From Eubacterium sp. CAG:252 (GTDB lineage: Bacteria > Bacillota > Clostridia > Lachnospirales > Lachnospiraceae): a DNA stretch of 21,276 bases. The position numbers and the translations under genes are program-made. Of this stretch, positions 16,917-21,276 are shown piece after piece. The stretch's first letter is position 1. Every line of letters begins with the position of its first letter. The stretch spans positions 5,990 to 27,265 of the forward strand of contig FR886320.1 in assembly GCA_000436535.1 (NCBI GenBank), read 5' to 3'. Under the pieces are notes generated by a model that was not told the origin of the DNA, did no database searches, and saw nothing but the letters and a program-made list of their open reading frames with translations.

Positions 16917-18650
16917 ATGGAATGGAAAGAAGCAGTAGAACTGGCAAAAAATGGAGATAACAGAGGATATGATTATCTGTATACACAGACATGTAATAAG
17001 AATTATTATCTTGCATTAAAGTATATGGAAGATGAAGAATCAGCAAAAGATGTGCTACAGGAATCTTATATAAAGGCATTTAACAAGCTGGAGCAGTTAA
17101 AAGATGCCAATAAATTTCCTGGCTGGATGTCACGTATAGTAGCTAATATGGCTATTGATGTGTTAAGAAAGAAAAAAAGAAATGATAACAAGTTATTCTC
17201 AGAGATGGAGTCAGATGACAGTGAAGACATGACATTTGAGGAAAAAATAGAGGATGACAGACGAGATAACAGACCGGAACTTGCAATAGACCAGAAAGAA
17301 ACAGGCAGGCTTGTAAAGGAAATAATAGATACATTGTCAGAAGAACAGAGATTATGTGTAATGATGTATTACATTAACGGAATGTCAGTTAAAGAGATAG
17401 CTGATATGGCAGATGTATCAGAAAATACAATTAAAAGCAGACTTAATTACGGAAGAAAGAAGATAGAGCAGAAGGTTCTTGAACTTGAAAAAAGAGGAAC
17501 AAAGCTCTATGGTATTGCACCAGTTCCATTTTTCTTATATCTGTTGCTTAAGGATGCTGATAGTGTTAAGGCAGCACCAGTGCTGGCAGAGGATATTATT
17601 AATAAAATCAGCCAAGGCTCACATGCAGCACCTAAAAACAGCATAGAAGATAATACGTCAGCACATGCTGTTAATGAAGCAGTCGAAGAAACAACGAAAG
17701 AAACGGCTAAAGAGACAGTAGGAGAAACAACGAAAGAAGCAGCTAAAGAGGCAGTCGAAGAAACGATTAAAGAGGTAACTAAGGAAGCAGCCAAAGAAAC
17801 AATTAAGGAAACAGCAGGAAATATCGCAGGCAAGGCAGCAGCATTTTCAGTAAAGAAGATTGTTATAGGAATTGTTGCAGGACTTGCAGTGGCAGGCGGT
17901 GCTGCGGCAGTGGTAAGTGGAGTAAACCATAAGGATGATAATGTATATGAAACAGATAATATTCAGGATAATTCAGATAATAATCAGAATGGAGATGTCA
18001 TAACTGCAGCAGAACAGGAAACAACACAGGATATGTCACAGGAAAATTGGAGAAATGCAATTATAGAGTGTTATAATGAACTTGAAGAAAGCAGTACTGA
18101 AGGTGGTAATGGCTATGCACTAATGAAGACAGGAGAAGATAAGACACCTACTCTTGTTGTTGCCAGAGGGATATTTAATCATAAAATAGATGGTTCACGC
18201 TGGAGAGAAACACCTTTTAAGTCAGAGCAGGAATATGTTGATGCGATGACAAAAACAGCAACAGTAAAATTTCTGTCGGATGATAAATGCGTAGTCAGGG
18301 GAATATGTGAAATGGAATTGTATACATCGGATAAAACAGGTAAAAAGGCAGTAAAGCTGGAGGCTGACTCACCGATGACTGAGACGGGGGATTATGTACT
18401 TATGTATGGAATGCCATACTATTATCTTACATATATTCCAGAAAAAAAAGAAATTGTTGTTGATCTGGTTGGAAGCACAGATGTATTGGCAGCATATACT
18501 ATACAGGATGAAAAAAATAAAATAAGTCAGGTCGGGGTGTATACAAGTGAATATGATGATATGGCATACAGAAAGGATATAGTATATTATCGCAGTATAG
18601 AAGAAGCATTAAACAATATAAATACAGTTGTGGAAAGAGAACTGAAATAG
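16917..18650 (+). CDS. ECF-type sigma-70 factor fused to a transmembrane and extracytoplasmic region
   Basis: This is a 577-residue protein that starts as a sigma-70 family factor. Region 2 covers about residues 15-88 (ESAKDVLQESYIKAFNKL, FPGWMSRIVANMAIDVLRKKKR). Region 4 covers about 130-192 (LSEEQRLCVMMYYINGMSVKEIADMADVSENTIKSRLNYGRKKI), the -35-binding helix-turn-helix. After these come a hydrophobic LYGIAPVPFFLYLLL segment (197-211), eleven tetrapeptide repeats (256-299), one clear membrane helix (314-336, KIVIGIVAGLAVAGGAAAVVSGV), and a soluble tail of 240 residues, presumably outside. An ordinary ECF factor has only about 160-200 residues, so this is a sigma factor with a built-in membrane sensor or anti-sigma part. 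AAGGAG (16903-16908) precedes the ATG by eight bases. The outside domain is not one I recognise. The sigma call is firm; the fused-sensor role is inferred. Confidence 0.88.
   Translation: MEWKEAVELAKNGDNRGYDYLYTQTCNKNYYLALKYMEDEESAKDVLQESYIKAFNKLEQLKDANKFPGWMSRIVANMAIDVLRKKKRNDNKLFSEMESDDSEDMTFEEKIEDDRRDNRPELAIDQKETGRLVKEIIDTLSEEQRLCVMMYYINGMSVKEIADMADVSENTIKSRLNYGRKKIEQKVLELEKRGTKLYGIAPVPFFLYLLLKDADSVKAAPVLAEDIINKISQGSHAAPKNSIEDNTSAHAVNEAVEETTKETAKETVGETTKEAAKEAVEETIKEVTKEAAKETIKETAGNIAGKAAAFSVKKIVIGIVAGLAVAGGAAAVVSGVNHKDDNVYETDNIQDNSDNNQNGDVITAAEQETTQDMSQENWRNAIIECYNELEESSTEGGNGYALMKTGEDKTPTLVVARGIFNHKIDGSRWRETPFKSEQEYVDAMTKTATVKFLSDDKCVVRGICEMELYTSDKTGKKAVKLEADSPMTETGDYVLMYGMPYYYLTYIPEKKEIVVDLVGSTDVLAAYTIQDEKNKISQVGVYTSEYDDMAYRKDIVYYRSIEEALNNINTVVERELK
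17682..17813 (+). repeat. Eleven imperfect 12-bp repeats encoding a [x]KE[T/A] tetrapeptide linker
   Basis: The reading frame encodes VEET-TKET-AKET-VGET-TKEA-AKEA-VEET-IKEV-TKEA-AKET-IKET: eleven four-residue units in exactly 132 bases. The charged, Ala/Thr-rich pattern would make a long helix or extended spacer between the DNA-binding sigma part and the membrane helix. The number of units could vary between strains by slippage. Confidence 0.85.
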
Positions 18651-18653
18651 ATA

Positions 18654-18682
18654 TTGAGTAGGAATGTAATATGAATTATAAT
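18654..18682 (+). promoter_or_regulatory. SigA-type promoter for the cooC-like operon
   Basis: TTGAGT (18654-18659) and a consensus TATAAT (18677-18682) are spaced by 17 bases. The promoter begins three bases after the stop of the sigma gene. The predicted start is near 18689, giving a leader of about 55 nt. Confidence 0.6.
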
Positions 18683-18743
18683 AATATAAAATATTTAACT
18701 GAAACAATCAGGTCAGTGTAAGGATTGATATGGAGGACATAAA

Positions 18744-19508
18744 GTGAGCAATAAGACAAAAATAATAGCAGTCGCAGGAAAGGGCGGCGTTGGAAAGACA
18801 TCACTTGCAGGAGTAATAGTAAAGCTGCTTGTTGAAAGCTTTCCAGATAAGAAGATACTTGCAATCGATGCAGACCCGGCAGTCGGACTGTCGACAGTAT
18901 TAAATGTAGATGTAGACAAAACTATAGATGACATAAGAAAAGAAGTTATAAAAAATGTTGAGGATGGTGATACCAAGTCGGCAGTTGAGCTTCTGGGAGA
19001 GGCTAAGTATGAAATATATGATGCGTTAAAGGAACAGGATGGTTATGCATTTATAGCAATAGGAAGACCTGAAAGTGCAGGCTGTTATTGCAGGATTAAT
19101 TCGTATCTCAAGGAAGTTATCACGATGCTCTCAGACCAGTTTGACTATGTTGTTATAGATGGCGAGGCCGGTATTGAGCAGATAAACAGAAGAGTTATGG
19201 AGAAGGTGACACATCTTCTGCTTGTAACGGATGCAAGTAAGAAGGGTTGTCAGGTAGTTAAGACTATCAAAGGCGTAGCGGATGAACTTGTTATGTATGA
19301 TAAGATAGGCGTTATTGCAAACAGACTTCCGGACAGCAAGGTAACAGACCTTATGGATATAGGCGGTATGCAGCTCCTTGCGGCTATAGAAAGTGACAAT
19401 GAGCTTGCAAGAGCCGATGTTTTAGGTGAAAATGTATTAAAACTTGCAGATGATACAAGGATAGTTAAAGGGGCAAGAGAAGCGCTTGTTAATATTGGGA
19501 TATTATAG
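18744..19508 (+). CDS. CooC-like P-loop ATPase (MinD/SIMIBI class)
   Basis: This 254-residue protein resembles CooC, the ATPase that helps load nickel into CO dehydrogenase. It has the deviant Walker A GKGGVGKTS (12-20) with its signature Lys, the switch segment AIDADPAVGLS (40-50), a second aspartate motif YVVIDGEAGIEQINRR, and a CYC motif (Cys114, Cys116) matching the CxC metal site at the CooC dimer interface. It starts with GTG, supported by TGGAGG (18731-18736) seven bases ahead; an ATG at 18730 is out of frame. There is no CO dehydrogenase gene here. A 2-hydroxyacyl-CoA dehydratase family gene follows after 37 bp instead, so this ATPase may serve maturation or activation of that Fe-S enzyme. 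Family call strong; client inferred. Confidence 0.88.
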   Translation: MSNKTKIIAVAGKGGVGKTSLAGVIVKLLVESFPDKKILAIDADPAVGLSTVLNVDVDKTIDDIRKEVIKNVEDGDTKSAVELLGEAKYEIYDALKEQDGYAFIAIGRPESAGCYCRINSYLKEVITMLSDQFDYVVIDGEAGIEQINRRVMEKVTHLLLVTDASKKGCQVVKTIKGVADELVMYDKIGVIANRLPDSKVTDLMDIGGMQLLAAIESDNELARADVLGENVLKLADDTRIVKGAREALVNIGIL

Positions 19509-19545
19509 GATTGCTACATTGCTTTGTTACAGAAAGGATAACAAC

Positions 19546-20733
19546 TTGAAAGATTTACAACATTTATATTATTTTGAGAAGCTTCTTGAAGAAGTGAATA
19601 ATGACCTTGTAAGGAAAGCACAGGAAAAAGGAGATATAGCCATAGGTGCCGTGTGTTTTCAGATTCCTGAGCCACTGCTTAACCTTCCGGGCTGTTTTTC
19701 GGTGAGATTACGTGCTCCAAGGACAGGTTCTATAGAGATGGGTACATATTATATGAGCAGTATGTTGTGCGAGGGCTGCAGGGCAATACTTGAACGTGCA
19801 ATAGAAGGTGGATATAACTTTCTTGACTGCATAATAGCACCGGATGCCTGTGCACAGATGAACAGGTGTGTGGAAAATATTGAGAGGCAGAAGCTGTGTA
19901 CTAAGGAAAAGTTTTTTGTGGAATATTCAGATGTTCCTATGAAGTCAGATGAGTCAGCACTAAAACATTATGTAAAGCAGATGAGGCTGCATGTTCTTGA
20001 GCCGCTTCACAATACATATGGAATAGATATATCAGATGAAGCCTTGAGGAAGGCTGTAAATGAACAGAATGAGATAAGTAGGCTTATAACAGAGATTGGA
20101 GATTACAGGAAAGAGGATAACCCAAGAATAACAGGCTATGAGTTCGCTGTGCTGTGTCTTGCCACATATTGCTGCCCTAAGGAGTATCTTATTGATAAGT
20201 TAAGGGATACAGCTAAGGAGCTAAAGACAAGAGAACCTGACACTAAGAAGAACTACAGGGCAAGAGTAGCACTTATAGGCTCAGAGATAGATAACCCTGA
20301 ACTTATAAAGCTGGCAGAGGAAGCTGGTGCGCTTGTTGTTGCTGATAGATTCTGTTTTGGTTCGATGCCTGGAAGAAGTGAAATAGTTCTTAACGATGAT
20401 GAGGATGTTTTATATCAGATATGCAGACAGTATATGCAGTGGGGCAAATGTCCAAGATATATGAATACAGAGAAGATAAGGGAACGTGAAGAATATGTTG
20501 ATTACATAGCAAAAGAATATAAAGCAGAGGGGCTTATATATGAGCAGATAAAGTTCTGTGATTACTGGGGCTATGAGAGAGCATCAGCTTTTCATGTTAT
20601 GAGAGAAGATTATGGATATCCGGTACTCTCTATAGACAGACCTTATGTAGTAGGTTCTTCAGGTCAGATAAGGACAAGAATACAGGCATTTGTTGAGAGC
20701 CTTGAGATAAAGAAGATTAACAAGAACCGATAG
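19546..20733 (+). CDS. 2-hydroxyacyl-CoA dehydratase (HgdB/BcrC/BadD) family protein
   Basis: This 395-residue protein belongs to the family of Fe-S subunits of 2-hydroxyacyl-CoA dehydratases, benzoyl-CoA reductases and double-cubane cluster proteins. I choose the TTG at 19546 as start: AAAGGAT (19532-19538) is eight bases ahead, and the resulting MKDLQHLYYFEKLLEEV fits related proteins, whereas the ATG at 19486 lies inside the previous gene without a site. It has 15 cysteines, including Cys75/Cys78 (LCEGC), Cys95, Cys102, Cys108, Cys209/Cys210, Cys302 and Cys338. The C-terminal motifs IKFCDYWGYE and SIDRPYVVGSSGQIRTRIQAF correspond to the conserved end of the family. The usual partner is an ASKHA-type activator; none is visible here, only the CooC-like ATPase. 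The substrate is unknown. Confidence 0.85.
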   Translation: MKDLQHLYYFEKLLEEVNNDLVRKAQEKGDIAIGAVCFQIPEPLLNLPGCFSVRLRAPRTGSIEMGTYYMSSMLCEGCRAILERAIEGGYNFLDCIIAPDACAQMNRCVENIERQKLCTKEKFFVEYSDVPMKSDESALKHYVKQMRLHVLEPLHNTYGIDISDEALRKAVNEQNEISRLITEIGDYRKEDNPRITGYEFAVLCLATYCCPKEYLIDKLRDTAKELKTREPDTKKNYRARVALIGSEIDNPELIKLAEEAGALVVADRFCFGSMPGRSEIVLNDDEDVLYQICRQYMQWGKCPRYMNTEKIREREEYVDYIAKEYKAEGLIYEQIKFCDYWGYERASAFHVMREDYGYPVLSIDRPYVVGSSGQIRTRIQAFVESLEIKKINKNR

Positions 20734-20793
20734 CTTTTATAATTAAGAAAGATTAGAAATATTAATAAATGTGTTCAGATATATAAAATGAAC

Positions 20794-20877
20794 AAGATAT
20801 AAGCATAATTACATATAAAGTAAGATATAAGTGTAATCAGCTATATAATTAAAATAATAAACTATAAACGTAATCAG
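20794..20877. repeat. Degenerate AT-rich repeats in the gap before the last gene
   Basis: Three imperfect copies of a TATAAgygTAATcag-like unit occur at 20798-20812, 20826-20840 and 20863-20877 within a 244-bp AT-rich gap. A small inverted repeat GTTCA/TGAAC (20773-20777, 20789-20793) lies just before them. No promoter stands out. The repeats may be binding sites or simply low-complexity sequence. Confidence 0.35.
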
Positions 20878-20977
20878 AATATTATTAAAAATAATCAGGA
20901 TATAAATTTAATTAAAAATAATATTGGATGATATACTTAATAAAAATTGATATACAGAATAAGATGGAGAATAACAC

Positions 20978-21276
20978 ATGTCAAGTAAGCTTGGAAGCGA
21001 GCCGCTTGGTAAGTTCTACACAGGTAAGAAACCGAAGAAAAGACGTGAATGGCGTGGACTTAAGGATACCTGGTATGATTATACAAGATGGCTTGGATAT
21101 TGGAAAACATTAATAACATTTATAATAAAGCCCAATAATATGAAGGGCTTTTTCAGGTATCGCTGGATGATGAATTATCTTGCACTGCCAGATTTTATGG
21201 ACAGGCACACAGAAGGTATGAGAGGCTTACAGCTTCGTATGGCGCACAATGCCCTTGGACTCATAGTAACAGATAT
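20978..21276 (+). CDS. Partial gene, probably second 2-hydroxyacyl-CoA dehydratase-type subunit
   Basis: The frame opens at an ATG with GGAG (20966-20969) eight bases ahead and stays open to the right edge (99 codons). The protein begins MSSKLGSEPLGKFYTGKKPK, is rich in Lys, Arg, Trp and Tyr, then has an amphipathic stretch (GYWKTLITFIIKPNNMKGFF) and MRGLQLRMAHNALGLIVTD. I do not recognise the start with certainty. From its position it is probably another subunit or partner of the dehydratase-type protein upstream. The catalytic part would lie beyond the window. Confidence 0.55.
   Translation, partial: MSSKLGSEPLGKFYTGKKPKKRREWRGLKDTWYDYTRWLGYWKTLITFIIKPNNMKGFFRYRWMMNYLALPDFMDRHTEGMRGLQLRMAHNALGLIVTD

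Noticed and set aside
19486..19545. ATG at 19486 as the start of the dehydratase-family protein
   Set aside because: It lies inside the CooC-like gene without a ribosome binding site; the TTG at 19546 has AAAGGAT well placed and gives the expected N-terminus.
20928..21113. 61-codon frame near the right edge
   Set aside because: The overlapping frame from 20978 has a good ribosome binding site, runs open to the edge and has coding-like composition; the 61-codon frame is its shadow.

Overview
The window is a low-GC, AT-rich stretch from a Firmicute. Strong AGGAGG-type ribosome binding sites, heavy use of ATA for isoleucine and AGA for arginine, and the gene families present all point to a Clostridia/Lachnospiraceae gut anaerobe. 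A Lachnospira (Eubacterium) eligens-like organism is a reasonable guess, supported by a broken apiosidase-like pectin gene, but the sequence alone does not prove it. All genes I accept lie on the + strand. I see no tRNA, rRNA, CRISPR array, insertion sequence or phage gene.

Layout. (1) 1-4791: the C-terminal half of a sensor histidine kinase, then a MacB/LolD-type ABC ATPase and a very large FtsX-family permease, as in two-component-controlled peptide or antibiotic export/sensing modules. The permease has a ~490-residue extracytoplasmic domain and seems to lack its last membrane helix. (2) 4898-7329: a bidirectional terminator and a 65-nt hairpin, then an amino-acid permease and a calcineurin-like phosphoesterase, closed by a terminator. 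(3) 7342-10411: a good extended -10 promoter driving a DUF1846/UPF0371 protein and a xanthine/urate-type NCS2 permease. (4) 10412-10811: a 400-bp gap holding a cloverleaf-like folded element preceded by a TATAAT box, a candidate small RNA. (5) 10812-11774: a GGDEF protein that has probably lost its 5' end, and its terminator. (6) 11946-14455: a 62-codon remnant of a DUF4038/apiosidase gene beside a six-hairpin-type glycosidase with low-complexity insertions. (7) 14615-16552: RecQ helicase. (8) 16618-18650: an ECF-type promoter, a 56-codon small ORF, and an ECF sigma factor fused to a tetrapeptide-repeat linker, a membrane helix and an outside domain. (9) 18654-21276: a SigA-type promoter, a CooC-like P-loop ATPase, a 2-hydroxyacyl-CoA dehydratase (HgdB/BcrC) family protein and the start of another gene that runs off the window.

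The two most promising places for an undescribed system are (8), an apparently self-regulated one-protein sigma/transmembrane-sensor switch with a leader small ORF, and (9), a CooC-type nickel/metal-insertion-like ATPase next to a dehydratase-type Fe-S enzyme instead of CO dehydrogenase. The folded element at 10507-10625 is the best candidate unannotated RNA.
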